Source of the DNA: Volvox africanus
Lineage: Eukaryota; Chlorophyta; Chlorophyceae; Chlamydomonadales; Volvocaceae
Assembly (NCBI GenBank): GCA_030268105.1
Contig: BSDZ01000016.1
Location: 1,247,501 to 1,311,500, forward strand
Direction of reading: 5' to 3'
DNA length: 64,000 nucleotides
Shown here: positions 1 through 9,591 of the stretch, piece after piece
How the letters are laid out: each line of letters begins with the position of its first letter
How positions within the stretch are numbered: the stretch's first letter is position 1
Made by a program: the position numbers and the translations under genes
The notes under the pieces: generated by a model
Databases searched by the model: none
What the model was told of the DNA's origin: nothing
Seen by the model: the letters and a program-made list of their open reading frames with translations, nothing else

Positions 1-290
1 TGGCGTTGGTGGCGGTAGTGGCGGTGGTGGTGGCGCAACAGTTTGTGGCGAATGTGGTGATGGTGGTGATGATGGCGGTGTCGTCGGTTGTGGCAGTGGT
101 GGCGTTGGAGGCGTTGGAGGCGTTGGTGGCGCTGGTGGCATTGGTGGGGTTGGTGGCGATGGTGGCGGTAGTGGAGGCGTTGGTGGCGTTGGTGGCGGTA
201 GTGGAGGTGGTGATGCCGTGACGGTTTGTGGCAAATGTGGCGCTGGTGGTTGCTTTCAGTTTCTGAACCATTTTGCACTATTTTTTTAGC
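1..290. repeat. G-rich GGTGGC-type low-complexity repeat (copy 1)
   Basis: Degenerate repeats of GGTGGC, GGCGTT and GGTAGT cover the first ~240 bases, so every plus-strand frame reads as Gly-rich or Val/Ala-rich low complexity. The tract matches 49948 onward at a constant offset of 49947, so it is the truncated left edge of a segment duplicated inside the window. An open frame at 6-221 is only the repeat read in one phase and I do not call it a gene. Confidence 0.85.
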
Positions 291-948
291 TTTTGTAATT
301 TTATTGCATTGCAGTACCTCATACTCAATCTGGGCGCTTCTTTCTGTTCAAATGAAATTAAATCACCCTATATAATAGCTCTCCAGCTGAAATATCAACG
401 CCATTCGCGTCAGAACAGCAATCATAATGGGTTCTGGCTGTGAAAGGCATAACTGTTTTTGTTGGAATGTGAGCAACACATACGAAAGAATGTCAGAGCA
501 AGTAATACGGCCCACGAGGGGCCGGGCGCTTTGCTGACTTCAACAGTCTTAACATTTGCTTAAGCTTTTCAACTTTTTGGCTTTTGAACGCTTAAAGCTT
601 ATTTTTGAACATTTTCCCATTTTTAAAATATGCTTTTCTTATGGCATTGCATTGCAGTTCCTGAACTGAATGTGGGCGCTTTCATGACTTTAAACGAGAA
701 CTTGAATGACCCCACACTGGTGCTCCTCATCCGAAATTTAAAATTCCATTCAGACAGCAAGTATCATGGTTCCGGCTGACAAATGCACTTATGAGTGCTG
801 GTGCATTTGCTTTCACTTTTATCCTTTTAGTTTCTGAACATTTTGCAACAATTGAACGTGTATTTTCTAATTGCATTGCATTGTAGTACCTTATACTCAG
901 TGTGGGCGCTTTCTCATATTAACACGAAATTGAATCAACCCAAATTGT
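291..948 (+). repeat. Repeat D, AT-rich degenerate tandem units (copy 1)
   Basis: Three related units begin near 303, 647 and 879. Each starts with a TTGCATTGCAGT-like block followed by GTGGGCGCTTTC, and they are about 235-255 bp long once the TRIM LTR insertion is removed. There is no coding potential. The same sequence recurs at 50238-50899 in this orientation and at 30160-30545 and 51510-51997 inverted. Nature unknown; it behaves as an arm of an inverted-repeat element. Confidence 0.75.
460..545 (+). mobile_element. Solo LTR of TRIM family T
   Basis: 86-bp sequence starting TGTTGGAATG and ending TTCAACA, matching the LTRs of the complete TRIM at 47582-48132. It is flanked by GTTTT (455-459) and GTCTT (546-550), a 5-bp target duplication with one mismatch. 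The inverted copies of the host repeat near 30305 and 51650 lack the insertion and retain a single GTTTT, which is a direct empty-site proof. Confidence 0.9.
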
Positions 949-1083
949 TGTTAAAGTCAGCAAAGCGACCGGCCCTCCCTGGCCGGTCATTTATACGTAT
1001 ATGAGTGTTGCTCACTCTAAACACGCCCCCGTGAGTGACACTCCGTAAGTCCTCACGTTTTCCCCATGGCTGCCTCGTCCCGG
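949..1083 (-). mobile_element. TRIM family T, 3' part (split by A0)
   Basis: Minus-strand TRIM: an LTR at 949-1023 (shortened relative to the 85-bp copy at 50900-50984) followed by the C-rich complement of its polypurine tract and part of the internal region. The internal region is cut at 1083 by the family A insertion and resumes at 29691. The uninterrupted equivalent is 50900-51106. Confidence 0.85.
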
Positions 1084-1255
1084 TGTTGTAAGGGTCCGAA
1101 TAACGATATTCGGTTGCAAGGCATGCATCGCGACGAGTGTGGCGCTCTCAACGTGTGCTGTAATGAAGTAATATTATATCAGATAATATTACTTATCGTT
1201 TCATAGCACGAGCATAATGCGCACTTCAATGATTCGGTATTTTATGCATGCTAGG

Positions 1256-1829
1256 TGTTGTGCTACGGTTAGTTTCCCGCCGATGTGTAGGTCGATGTGA
1301 TCCTTCAAGGCGAAGTGCTATTGTGATGAACACGTTGCATATGAATGAATCTGCATGATATAAATGTATTCGTGTACATTTATATATGCATTTGGCATGT
1401 TGTCATTATCCATCGCGACATTGCATCATGGGAAATCCGCCTAGCATGCATGAAAGCCCGAAGCATTGAAGTGCGCATTATGCTCGTGCTACGAAACGAT
1501 AAGTAATATTATCTGATATAATATTACTACATTACAGCACACGTTGAGAGCGCCGCACTCATCGCGATGCATGCCTTGCAACCGAATATCGTTATTCAGA
1601 CCCTTGCATCATGCGAATGCCGGAAAGGCTTATATGTTGTTATGCTTGGACATCGCCTATACGCAGTAGGGTTGTCACACTTAGGATCGGCCTCCTAGTG
1701 TGAATCGTACGACATTGCGATGCTGCGAGTATAACAGATGCGAGGACAGCTAAGCAAGATTAGACATTCGATACCGGAGAACACTCGTGTGTTCTATATT
1801 ATTATTGCTATACACTATTCTACTTAGCC
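1256..1829 (+). repeat. A2 5' LTR, 3'-truncated
   Basis: Starts TGTTGTGCTACGG like the intact LTR at 21850-22673. It runs collinearly to about 1829, where it jumps into the leader; the last ~250 bp of LTR, the PBS and the start of the leader are missing. A short GAG/AGG microhomology lies at the join. Confidence 0.85.
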
Positions 1830-2204
1830 CGAGGACCGCTAGATACTTTTGCCGAAGACCTAGGCCGCACCGTTTTGGACGCCGCCGCTTCCGGTTTGTA
1901 ATTGTTTAATTGCTTTTGCTTAGATTGCTGCACTTGTTGTGTAAGTGTATGCTCTGAGTCGCAGGTAATCTCAGTGCACCGGTATTGCTTGCCGCGGCGA
2001 CTGAGACCGGCTTTCGTCCGGACCATTTGGCGACTCTCATCGCCCAAACTACGGAGATCAGGACTCAGCTGGGCAAGTACTTGCTGAGTTTACTGAATCT
2101 TCTCAAGAGTACTGTCGGTAGGCTCACCGAATTGTTTTGTACTCTTGCCTTTGCGATAGAAGTCGGCTTCTATTACGCAAACCTAGGGTATCGTTTCGTG
2201 CTCC
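1830..2204 (+). other. A2 leader (5' UTR) remnant
   Basis: Non-coding leader collinear with 8302-8748, 19484-19930 and 26247-26748. It contains no ATG-initiated long frame. It includes a GTAAGT (about 1939) conserved in the other copies, whose significance is unknown. Confidence 0.7.
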
Positions 2205-2377
2205 ATGTCCGCGGAACACGACGATACGCCGCACACTAGCCTAGCTAGCCAACCCGATTTTGTTGTGGCTGCTAGAGCACCGGATAGAGGTCTTGAGACT
2301 GTTGGCGCGCGAGCCACTCAAGAGCCCCTTTTCCTTCAGACCCCTGCTCACTTAATTGTGCCGCATTCAGCAGTGAA
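2205..2377 (+). pseudogene. gag: A2 gag, N-terminal part (interrupted by A1)
   Basis: The ATG at 2205 (context CTCCATGTCC) starts a frame reading MSAEHDDTPHTS..., the same start as the intact 411-residue gag of A1. It runs to HSAVN, where the A1 LTR begins at 2378. The coding sequence resumes at 9597 after the duplicated GTGAA with TNMDNTAGP. Gag forms the virus-like particle in the cytoplasm; here it is destroyed by the insertion. Confidence 0.9.
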
Positions 2378-2948
2378 TGTTGTACCTCTCCTTAATTAAT
2401 ATAACCGATGCGCGAGCACTTGCTCTCCGGTATCGAATGTCTTCTCTAGCTTAGCCGTCCTCGCATCTGTTATACTCGCAGCATCGCAGTGCCGTACGAT
2501 TCACATTAAGAGGCCGATCCTAGATGTGACAACCCTACTGCGTATAGGCGATGTCTACTCGTAACAACGTATAAGCCTTTCCGGCATTCCCATGATGCAA
2601 GGGTCCGGATAACGATATCCGGTTGCAGGGCATGTATCGCGACGAGTGCGGCGCTCTCAACGTGTGCTGTAATGAAGTAATATTATATCAGATAATATTA
2701 CTTATCGTTTCGTAGCACGAGCATAATGCGCACTTCAATGCTTCGAGCTTTCATGCATGCTAGGCGGATTTGCCATGGTGCGATGTCGCGATGGATAATG
2801 ACAACATGCCAAATGCATATATAAATGTACACGAATACATTTATATCATGCAGATTCATTCATATGTAATGCGTTCATCACAAAAGCACTTCGTCTCATA
2901 GGATCGCGTCGACCTACGAGTCGACGGGAAATGAACCGTAGCACAACA
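2378..2948 (-). repeat. A1 3' LTR, internally deleted
   Basis: Plus-strand reading begins TGTTGTACCTCTC and ends GTAGCACAACA. At 571 bp it is shorter than the 824-bp standard because the segment after GAGCACTTG jumps to CTCCGGTATCG. It belongs to the CCGGATA/ATGTGA hairpin subfamily, like its partner LTR. Confidence 0.88.
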
Positions 2949-2964
2949 ATTATCCCCCCTCCCG
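2949..2964 (-). other. Polypurine tract of A1
   Basis: Sense sequence CGGGAGGGGGGATAAT lies immediately upstream of the 3' LTR and is the expected plus-strand primer. The same tract lies at 13854-13869 (A3), 21834-21849 (A2) and 28652-28667. Confidence 0.9.
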
Positions 2965-3007
2965 TATGCAGCGTCCTCGCTGCATCATACAGCATCGACT
3001 GCAGGGG

Positions 3008-4534
3008 TCATTGGGTTTGCGTGGCACGTTTGCGGGCTTCTTCGAGCAGGGGTTTCATGTCCTGTGAGAAGTTGCGTGCCGGTTCCCATGAGTTGTGCTC
3101 GTCGGTATACCCTGTCCACTTAACCAAGTACTCGTGTACTGTTCGCTTACGTCGGTGTCGGCCCACACGACGCGCGCGATAATCTAACACCCGCTCCACA
3201 TCGTAAAACTTCTGTTTACCAGCGATCCAGGTCTCGAGAACTGGTTCGATCGCTGCGGGGGCGTTAGCAGGCTCAGGGACGGGTTCCGTACTACAATACG
3301 GACGAACAAGCGATACGTGAAACGTGGGGTGGATGGTCATATCAGTGGGCAATGCAAGCTCCACAGCCACATTCCCAACCATGCGCACGACAGGATACGG
3401 ACCAATCCAGCGGGGTAAGAGTTTTCGGGATCCGTCGGCCAAGGAACGCAAGTTCTTGGTGCTTAGCAACACGAGTTGCCCCTCCGAAAACGTCACATCC
3501 TGCTTGGATTTGTTATAGTATTCCGTCGTTCGTTGCTGCGCCGCGTCCAAACACGACTTCGCGTCTGTGATTCGGGACATAAAAGACTTGGCAAAAAGTT
3601 TAGCAGCAGGCACGTTCACTTCCAACTCACGCCACACGGGTAGCGCGGGATGAAATCCGTAGTTAAGAAAGAACGGACTTTTGCCTGTAGAGCGATTAAC
3701 AGCATTGTTAAGCGCAAATTCTGCCGCAGTCAAATACGTATCCCAGACGAGTGGTGTGCGACCAGCATAATTGCGCAATATATCACCCAATGTGCGGTTT
3801 GTGCGTTCGGTTTGACCATCAGTCTGCGGGTGATACGCCGTGCTCAGGTTGACGCGCATGCCAACTAGTTTGCAGAGCGCTTCCCAAAACTTAGACGTGA
3901 ACTGTCCACCGCGGCCCGAGATCACATTTTTGGGAATCCCGTGTAACCGAACCACATTATCGAAAAACAAACGTGCGGTTTGCTCAGCCGTGCAGGATGA
4001 TGTGCATGGTGCTAGGTGAACCATCTTAGTCAGACGATCGACCATTACGAACACCGCATCGTATCCCCCCTCAGTTTTGGGCAGCGCGACTACGAAGTCC
4101 ATGGAAACACTTTCCCAAGGCGCATCCGGGACAGGCAACGGTTGCAACAACCCATGGCCCTTACCGGACAAAGCCTTATTGCGCTGGCACAGACTGCATG
4201 TCTGGACGAAGTTCGCCGCATCCTTAGCCAAACGAGGCCACCAAAAGGAACGTTGCACCAAGTCGATCAATCGCTTGCTACCAGGGTGTCCTGCTAACGG
4301 GTCCTCGTGGAACCGCGCAAGGATGTCGTAGCGTAGCGCGTCGTCGTTCGGAACGACGATTTGCGTAGCTGCACCCTCCGTCCGTAGCCAAAGGCCATTC
4401 TGCTTGCAAAGGTTTTCTACATTAGCCGGGTCCGCGAACCAGGCGTCTGCGCTGTAGGCAACCTTCAACCGCTCCGCGAGGTCCGTCGCGATCGGAACCT
4501 CCTCGCTACGCGGCCGCACGATGGGCGCTGCCAA
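3008..4534 (-). CDS. pol: A1 integrase with C-terminal chromodomain (frame-disrupted from upstream pol)
   Basis: C-terminal part of the Pol polyprotein. It integrates cDNA into the chromosome. Visible in order: HHCC zinc finger (HxxxH-type GHPGSKR with CSLCQRNK), the catalytic core beginning [10 protein letters not shown], the conserved [10 protein letters not shown] segment carrying the catalytic Glu, the GPY/F module (IGPYPVV), and a chromodomain near the end ([27 protein letters not shown]) with all three aromatic cage positions Y, W, Y. The second catalytic Asp is changed: the motif reads SGRGGQF where other copies have SDRGGQF. The frame is cut off from RT/RNase H by a 4-bp deletion near 4547 (compare A3 at 15807). 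Confidence 0.92.
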   Translation of the reverse strand: MAAPIVRPRSEEVPIATDLAERLKVAYSADAWFADPANVENLCKQNGLWLRTEGAATQIVVPNDDALRYDILARFHEDPLAGHPGSKRLIDLVQRSFWWPRLAKDAANFVQTCSLCQRNKALSGKGHGLLQPLPVPDAPWESVSMDFVVALPKTEGGYDAVFVMVDRLTKMVHLAPCTSSCTAEQTARLFFDNVVRLHGIPKNVISGRGGQFTSKFWEALCKLVGMRVNLSTAYHPQTDGQTERTNRTLGDILRNYAGRTPLVWDTYLTAAEFALNNAVNRSTGKSPFFLNYGFHPALPVWRELEVNVPAAKLFAKSFMSRITDAKSCLDAAQQRTTEYYNKSKQDVTFSEGQLVLLSTKNLRSLADGSRKLLPRWIGPYPVVRMVGNVAVELALPTDMTIHPTFHVSLVRPYCSTEPVPEPANAPAAIEPVLETWIAGKQKFYDVERVLDYRARRVGRHRRKRTVHEYLVKWTGYTDEHNSWEPARNFSQDMKPLLEEARKRATQTQ

Positions 4535-7065
4535 AATTGCAGCGTGTACGGATGTCGACTGAGAGCATCGGCAATATTCAATTTACCAGAAATATACTCC
4601 CAGGTGCAGTTGAACCTAGCTAGATATTCCATCCACCTAGCTTGACGGCGGTTCAACGTCGGAACGCTTTGCAAAAACGTTAGGGGCTTATGGTCAGTCT
4701 TTAAAGTAAACGGGCGTCCCTCGAGGTAACAGCGCCATTCCTTTAAAGCATGCAGCACGGCCAGAAGCTCCTGTTCCCCGGTGGTGTAGCGAATCTCCGC
4801 ACCAGAAAACTTCTTACTCGTGAAGGCGATCGGTCGCCCTTCCTGTAACAATACAGCGCCGCTTCCAAATATTGAGGCATCAGACACTACCTCAACACGA
4901 AATGGCAACGAGTAATCAGGGAATGCAAGGGTGACATCTTCGGCAATGATTCGTTTGAGCTCTTTGAATGCCCGCTGGCATTGCGACGTCCACGACTCGA
5001 GCGAAACGAAAACGCCTTTGCGAGTTAAGTTAGTAAGCGGGGCCGCAATGATGGAATATTTTTCAATGAACTTTCGGAAATAATTGGTCAAGCCAAGGAA
5101 CTTACGCAGCTCCGTGAGGTTCTGAGGCGCGGGCCAATCGCGAACCACGGCGACCTTCCGCGGGTCCATCTTCACACCGGTGGCCGACACAATGTGGCCC
5201 AAATATTCCACCTGAGGCTGCGCCCAAAAGCATTTGGCGCGTTTAGCAAACAATTGCTCCCGCCTCATAACGTCGAGCACGAGCCGAAGATGCTCCAAGT
5301 GCTCCTCGCGCGTCTTAGAATATACCAAGATGTCATCCAGGTAGCAAACAACGAACCTGTCGATAAACGGCCTAAACATTCGGTCCATAACCGCCTGAAA
5401 CGTCGCAGGGGCATTAGTCAAACCAAATGATAGGACCGTATACTCAAAGTGACCGAAGGGCGTCCGAAAAGCGGTTTTCGGGATATCAGAGGCAGCGATG
5501 CGAATCTGATTGTAGCCCTGTTGTAAGTCAATTGAGGAAAAATAAGCCGAGCCCTTCAGCTTATCCAACAGGTCGTCAACGCGTGGCAAAGGGTAGCGAT
5601 TTTTCACCGTATTCGCATTTAACCCCCGGTAATCGATGCACATGCGCAAGGTCCCATCCTTCTTACCGACAAACAAAATCGGTGCAGAAAACGGGGATGT
5701 GCTGGGGCGTATCATACCCTTCGCGAGCAAATCCGTCACCTGGCGCTTTACCTCATCCAGCTCCAATGGACTCAACCTGTACATTGGCCGGGCTGTAGGC
5801 TGCGCTCCAGGCATGAGAGGGATTGTGTGATCAACAGGACGCATAGGTGGTAGGCCAGGGATATCTTTAAAGACGTCCTCATACTGCGACAGTAGGGCCT
5901 CAACCTCAGGATCCGCAAAAATCTGCACGGTTGTGACACAACAGCTCACCCGTGGCCTTAAAAGCAGTCCGTGGGCACCCTTCCGTAATAAACGGACGGC
6001 CTCCTTACGCCCGACTAGCTCTGGTTCGATTCGCGCGGCCATTGCGGTCACAGCGAAATTAACCATAGGCACCGCCTCAGTTTCGCCCTCCTTTGGTGTG
6101 ACATATTCGAACGACAGGAAAGGTACCTTAATCGACAGAGTACCCTTGCACATATGCAGGGTTGCGGTCTCCATGTCGATGCGCGCGCGGTACTGTCGTA
6201 ATGTCGACGACCCCATTATGTACGGTGCAGTCTCTGCTAAGCCCTGCAGCACGTACGGCCGGGTCACAACACGCAAAGGGCCTAACGATAGGCTAAGGGT
6301 AATCCTGCCCACGATGGGATGCTTACCCCCGTCAGCAAGGGTAACCTGTGGACAATCAGACGACTCTGGGGACAACCCCAGCGCATTCACCTCTGCGACA
6401 GAGATGAAGTCGTCGCTGGCACCGGTGTCAACAAGTGCCTTCAGAGTACGGCCATTCAAACCGATCTGAACCACAGGGACACGGTTATCTACGAGCGACT
6501 GCCCAGCAGACAACGTCAGTGCACTTAAGGCGGGTCCGTAACCAACGGCACCCCCATCAGGAGCTTCGTACCAAACGTCAACCGAGTAGGATAGGTGTGG
6601 CCACGGAGCCAGCGTACCCTCCCGATCCACACCATTAAACAAAACGGTGCCCGGCTCGAACCGGTGGACATGCCGCATACCCCTTAACAATGCCTCTGCC
6701 TTGCGCCGACAGAAAGCAGGGAGTAATACACATGCGGCAGTGCCTGGATATTGACGCCTACATCTCCTGTATATGGCCAACTGTTCCGACATCTCACGCA
6801 GAGACGAGGGGATGAACAAAACCACGTGGTTAGACAGATCGATAGACGACAGGGGACGGCGAGGTGTAAACAAATTACACAACGGGTCGAAGCAGAGAAG
6901 TCCCGTGCGTCCGTCAAGCGTGATGCGTCGCGCAATGACTCGCTCGATGTGTCCAAGTACACAAGGCAACAATGCCTTAACGGCTGGCCGTAAGGATGAC
7001 CACCGACCACGCGTTAGCTCAGAAATCCCGGGTGGTGCCCCCTCCACAGGAACCCGGGCAAGCCC
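4465..7065 (-). CDS. pol: A1 pol N-terminal part: pre-protease domain, PR, RT, RNase H
   Basis: Follows gag in the same frame after one UAG codon, so no independent ATG is needed. Order: about 150 residues of an unidentified conserved domain ([40 protein letters not shown]); aspartic protease with [11 protein letters not shown]; reverse transcriptase with [19 protein letters not shown] and YLDDILVYS; RNase H with SDAS, TGEQE and KTDHKPL. The frame runs off after ALSRHP because of the 4-bp deletion that separates integrase. Its closest relatives are the other family A copies here; family B has the same order. Confidence 0.92.
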   Translation of the reverse strand, partial: GLARVPVEGAPPGISELTRGRWSSLRPAVKALLPCVLGHIERVIARRITLDGRTGLLCFDPLCNLFTPRRPLSSIDLSNHVVLFIPSSLREMSEQLAIYRRCRRQYPGTAACVLLPAFCRRKAEALLRGMRHVHRFEPGTVLFNGVDREGTLAPWPHLSYSVDVWYEAPDGGAVGYGPALSALTLSAGQSLVDNRVPVVQIGLNGRTLKALVDTGASDDFISVAEVNALGLSPESSDCPQVTLADGGKHPIVGRITLSLSLGPLRVVTRPYVLQGLAETAPYIMGSSTLRQYRARIDMETATLHMCKGTLSIKVPFLSFEYVTPKEGETEAVPMVNFAVTAMAARIEPELVGRKEAVRLLRKGAHGLLLRPRVSCCVTTVQIFADPEVEALLSQYEDVFKDIPGLPPMRPVDHTIPLMPGAQPTARPMYRLSPLELDEVKRQVTDLLAKGMIRPSTSPFSAPILFVGKKDGTLRMCIDYRGLNANTVKNRYPLPRVDDLLDKLKGSAYFSSIDLQQGYNQIRIAASDIPKTAFRTPFGHFEYTVLSFGLTNAPATFQAVMDRMFRPFIDRFVVCYLDDILVYSKTREEHLEHLRLVLDVMRREQLFAKRAKCFWAQPQVEYLGHIVSATGVKMDPRKVAVVRDWPAPQNLTELRKFLGLTNYFRKFIEKYSIIAAPLTNLTRKGVFVSLESWTSQCQRAFKELKRIIAEDVTLAFPDYSLPFRVEVVSDASIFGSGAVLLQEGRPIAFTSKKFSGAEIRYTTGEQELLAVLHALKEWRCYLEGRPFTLKTDHKPLTFLQSVPTLNRRQARWMEYLARFNCTWEYISGKLNIADALSRHPYTLQFWQRPSCGRVARRFRSRRTSRSG

Positions 7066-7068
7066 CTA
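7027..7068 (-). promoter_or_regulatory. gag-pol stop-codon readthrough signal of A1 (UAG + hairpin)
   Basis: Sense: CCG AAA UAG ends gag (7068-7066), pol continues in the same frame. After 7 nt (GGGCTTG) comes CCCGGG (7058-7053), a 20-nt loop, and CCCGGG (7032-7027), which can form a 6-bp stem. In A2 the right arm is CCUGGG, keeping pairing through a G-U pair. The layout parallels murine leukaemia virus-type readthrough (UAG, ~8-nt spacer, structure). Function is inferred. Confidence 0.65.
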
Positions 7069-8301
7069 TTTCGGCTGAGGTACAAACGGCGGCATTAGAG
7101 GGCAATCCTTCGTAGAATGGCTCTCCGCACACCGTAGACAAACGTTGGCCAATTTTCGACGCTCGAATTCGGAACGATTGCAATTCCATTTTGGCATAAA
7201 TGTGTCATCCGTACGAGTACGCTTCGCATTGGGGTCGGAACGCTGTGCGGCTGCCGACGACGGCGCACCACCACGCTTCCTGTTCCTAGCTGGGTCCGAG
7301 CTCGGACCTGCTCCTCCTGTACCACGGACACCCGAGCTAGCGCCCCCGCGCGCCTTGCGTTGCCCGTTGCTGCGTCGCGTCGCGGCAGTAGGCGTGGGGC
7401 GGGTCGCGCCGAGGTCCTGGTCGAGAGCTACAGCTTCCCCAAGCGGATCCTGCACTTGCACGGCATTTGCACGAGGGACAGACTTGACTTCTTCCTCGCC
7501 GGCAAGGAGTCGTATCTCCGCGCCCTTAGCAAAAGCGACCAACGCGTCATACGACTTGATCTGCGCTCCAACCAAGTCAGTGGCGCACCATTTAGCCAAA
7601 AGTTTCGTTAGGCCTCGCCTAAACCAAAAGACACGCTCAGATTCGGTGAGGTCAGCAATGGGAGTCACAAGTGCTTCGAAGCGTGACTGGTACGCAGGTA
7701 CATTTTCATCCCGACGCATGTGGTAGCTACCGGCTGCCAAAACGTTACGAGCTTCCACATCGCGTGCTTGAACCTCAGTAGCGAATCGTGCGAGCAAAGC
7801 GGCGACTAACTCGTCAAAAGTATAGCTGCCCCGGGCGTTGGTCCAATTGCGATACCAGTCCTTCGCTGCGCCCTCGAGGGTGTTACCAACGAAGAGACAC
7901 CTGATACCGTCATTATCGCCACCATGAACAGCTTGGAGGTACTTTTTAGCGTCACGCACGTACGCACGAGTTGCATCGGCTATGCTATGCCCTGGTGTCT
8001 TGTCGGTCAGCGAAATATTGAGCCTAGGAACGGGAATCGACAATCTCATCACCTCAGGGATGTCATCATGCCCTCGAGCTTGAGGTAATGGCAGAACCCT
8101 TGGTCCAGCAGTGTTGTCCATATTCGTGTTCACTGCTGAATGCGGCACAATTAAGTGAGCAGGGGTCTGAAGGAAAAGGGGCTCTTGAGTGGCTCGCGCG
8201 CCAACAGTCTCAAGACCTCTATCCGGCGCTCTAGCAGCTACAACAAAATCGGGTTGGCTAGCTAGGCTAGTGTGCGGCGTATCGTCATGTTCCGCGGACA
8301 T
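7066..8301 (-). CDS. gag: A1 Gag (capsid/nucleocapsid), intact
   Basis: 411 residues, starting at an ATG whose position is conserved in A2 and A3. Residues ~95-240 form a retrotransposon capsid domain (YLQAVHG, DWYRNWTN, FDELVAALLARF, YQSRFEALVTPIADL, FWFRRGL). Residues ~290-370 are basic and low complexity (RKRGG, AKRTRTD), fitting RNA binding or nuclear import. The zinc knuckle at 388-400 reads CLRCAESHSTKDC, i.e. C-X2-C-X3-H-X4-C, one residue shorter than the usual X4 before His. It packages element RNA in particles. It ends at the UAG shared with pol. Confidence 0.93.
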   Translation of the reverse strand: MSAEHDDTPHTSLASQPDFVVAARAPDRGLETVGARATQEPLFLQTPAHLIVPHSAVNTNMDNTAGPRVLPLPQARGHDDIPEVMRLSIPVPRLNISLTDKTPGHSIADATRAYVRDAKKYLQAVHGGDNDGIRCLFVGNTLEGAAKDWYRNWTNARGSYTFDELVAALLARFATEVQARDVEARNVLAAGSYHMRRDENVPAYQSRFEALVTPIADLTESERVFWFRRGLTKLLAKWCATDLVGAQIKSYDALVAFAKGAEIRLLAGEEEVKSVPRANAVQVQDPLGEAVALDQDLGATRPTPTAATRRSNGQRKARGGASSGVRGTGGAGPSSDPARNRKRGGAPSSAAAQRSDPNAKRTRTDDTFMPKWNCNRSEFERRKLANVCLRCAESHSTKDCPLMPPFVPQPK

Positions 8302-8748
8302 GGAGCATGAAACTATACCCTAGTTTTGCGTGATAGAAGCCGACTTCTATCGCAAAGGCAAGAGTACAAAGCGATTCGGTGAGCCTACCGACAGTACTCT
8401 TGAGAAGATTCAGCAAACTCAGCAAGTAATTGCCCAGCTGAGTCCTGATCTCCGTAGTTTGGGCAATGAGAGTCGCCAACTGGTCCGGACGAACGCCGGT
8501 CTCAGTCCCCGCGGCAAGCAATGCCGGTGCACTGAGATTACCTGCGACTCAGAGCGTACACTTACACAACAAGTGCAGCAATCTAAACAAAAGCAATTAA
8601 ACAATTACAAACCGGAAGCGGCGGCGTCCAAAACGGCGCGGCCTAAGTCTTCGGCAAAAGTATCTAGCGGTCCTCGTGGTTCGTCGCTGGAACTCGCCAT
8701 AGAAAGAACCTACTTCCGATTAGACAGAGAGAGACAGTTAGGCAACGA
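8302..8748 (-). other. A1 leader (5' UTR)
   Basis: About 450 bases between PBS and gag ATG, collinear with the leaders of A2, A3 and A5. I see no ATG-initiated gene in it. Confidence 0.7.
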
Positions 8749-8764
8749 ACCTGTCTCAATACCA
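8749..8764 (-). other. Primer-binding site of A1
   Basis: Sense TGGTATTGAGACAGGT, three bases from the LTR end. Other copies (19931-19946, 26749-26764) read TGGTATCGAGACAGGT; A1 carries a CG-to-TG change. The TGG complements a tRNA CCA end. The implied 3' acceptor strand ends in U72-A73-CCA, the A1:U72 hallmark of eukaryotic initiator tRNA-Met, although the rest is not the standard plant sequence. Confidence 0.8.
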
Positions 8765-8767
8765 AAT

Positions 8768-9591
8768 TGTTGTACCTCTCGTTCGCGTTTGCTCATGGGT
8801 ATCTGCAAGTCTGGAGACTATCGACACCGATGCGCGAGCACTTGCAAGTACAGCAAGGCAAGCGAGAGCAAACAGAGACAGCGGAAGACTTCAAGACGAA
8901 GAGAGATATAACTTACGGTCTTACAGGTCGGAATGATGCAATGGACGAAATCGCCGTCAGCGCCGGAAGCAAGCAATCATCACGCGGCGGTGATTAGCGA
9001 AGTTCAGGCTTAGCTCGGGCTAAGTAGAGTATCGTATAGTAATAGTAATGTAGAACACACAAGTGTTCTCCGGTATCGAATGTCTTCTCTAGCTTAGCCG
9101 TCCTCGCATCTGTTATACTCGCAGCATCGCAGTGCCGTACGATTCACATTAGGAGGCCGATCCTAGATGTGACAACCCTACTGCGTATAGGCGATGTCTA
9201 CTCGTAACAACGTATAAGCCTTTCCGGCATTCGCATGATGCAAGGGTCCGGATAACGATATCCGGTTGCAGGGCATGTATCGCGACGAGTGCGGCGCTCT
9301 CAACGTGTGCTTAAATGAAGTAATATTATATCAGATAATATTACTTATCGTTTCGTAGCATGAGCATAATGCGCACTTCAATGCTTCGAGCTTTCATGCA
9401 TGCTAGGCGGATTTGCCATGGTGCGATGTCGCGATGGATAATGACAACATGCCAAATGCATATATAAATGTATGCGAATACATTTATATCATGCAGATTC
9501 ATTCATATGTAATGCGTTCATCACAAAAGCACTTCGTCTCATAGGATCGCGTCGACCTACGCGTCGACGGGAAATGAACCGTAGCACAACA
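8768..9591 (-). repeat. A1 5' LTR (824 bp)
   Basis: Plus-strand TGTTGTACCTCTC...GTAGCACAACA, i.e. sense TGTTGTGCTACG...ACAACA. Full length. Contains the four inverted repeats typical of the family and belongs to the CCGGATA/ATGTGA subfamily. Right flank is the second GTGAA. Confidence 0.93.

Larger units (their letters stand above)
2378..9591 (-). mobile_element. A1: family A Ty3/gypsy element, nearly complete
   Basis: Inserted into A2 gag with perfect target duplication GTGAA (2373-2377 and 9592-9596). Order in sense: 5' LTR 8768-9591 (824 bp), PBS, leader, gag, in-frame UAG, pol, PPT, 3' LTR 2378-2948. The 3' LTR has lost about 250 internal bases relative to the 5' LTR. Pol has a 4-bp deletion between RNase H and integrase, and integrase has lost a catalytic Asp, so the copy is not autonomous now. 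Confidence 0.93.

Noticed and set aside
1145..1195. TAATATTAC nonanucleotide within an AT-rich palindrome in every family A LTR, like a geminivirus replication origin
   Set aside because: The motif lies in the stem rather than the loop, there is no Rep gene, and an AT-rich 10-bp inverted repeat produces it by chance. Better seen as an LTR palindrome.
1902..2239. Open frames of 61 and 84 codons in the family A leader, with a nearby GTAAGT, as an upstream gene or leader intron
   Set aside because: Neither starts at ATG, they are out of frame with gag, and I cannot identify a convincing 3' splice site. Kept as leader.
5933..6469. 179-codon plus-strand frame opposite the protease, present in all family A copies
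   Set aside because: Antisense shadow of pol; it persists because the sense codons are conserved.
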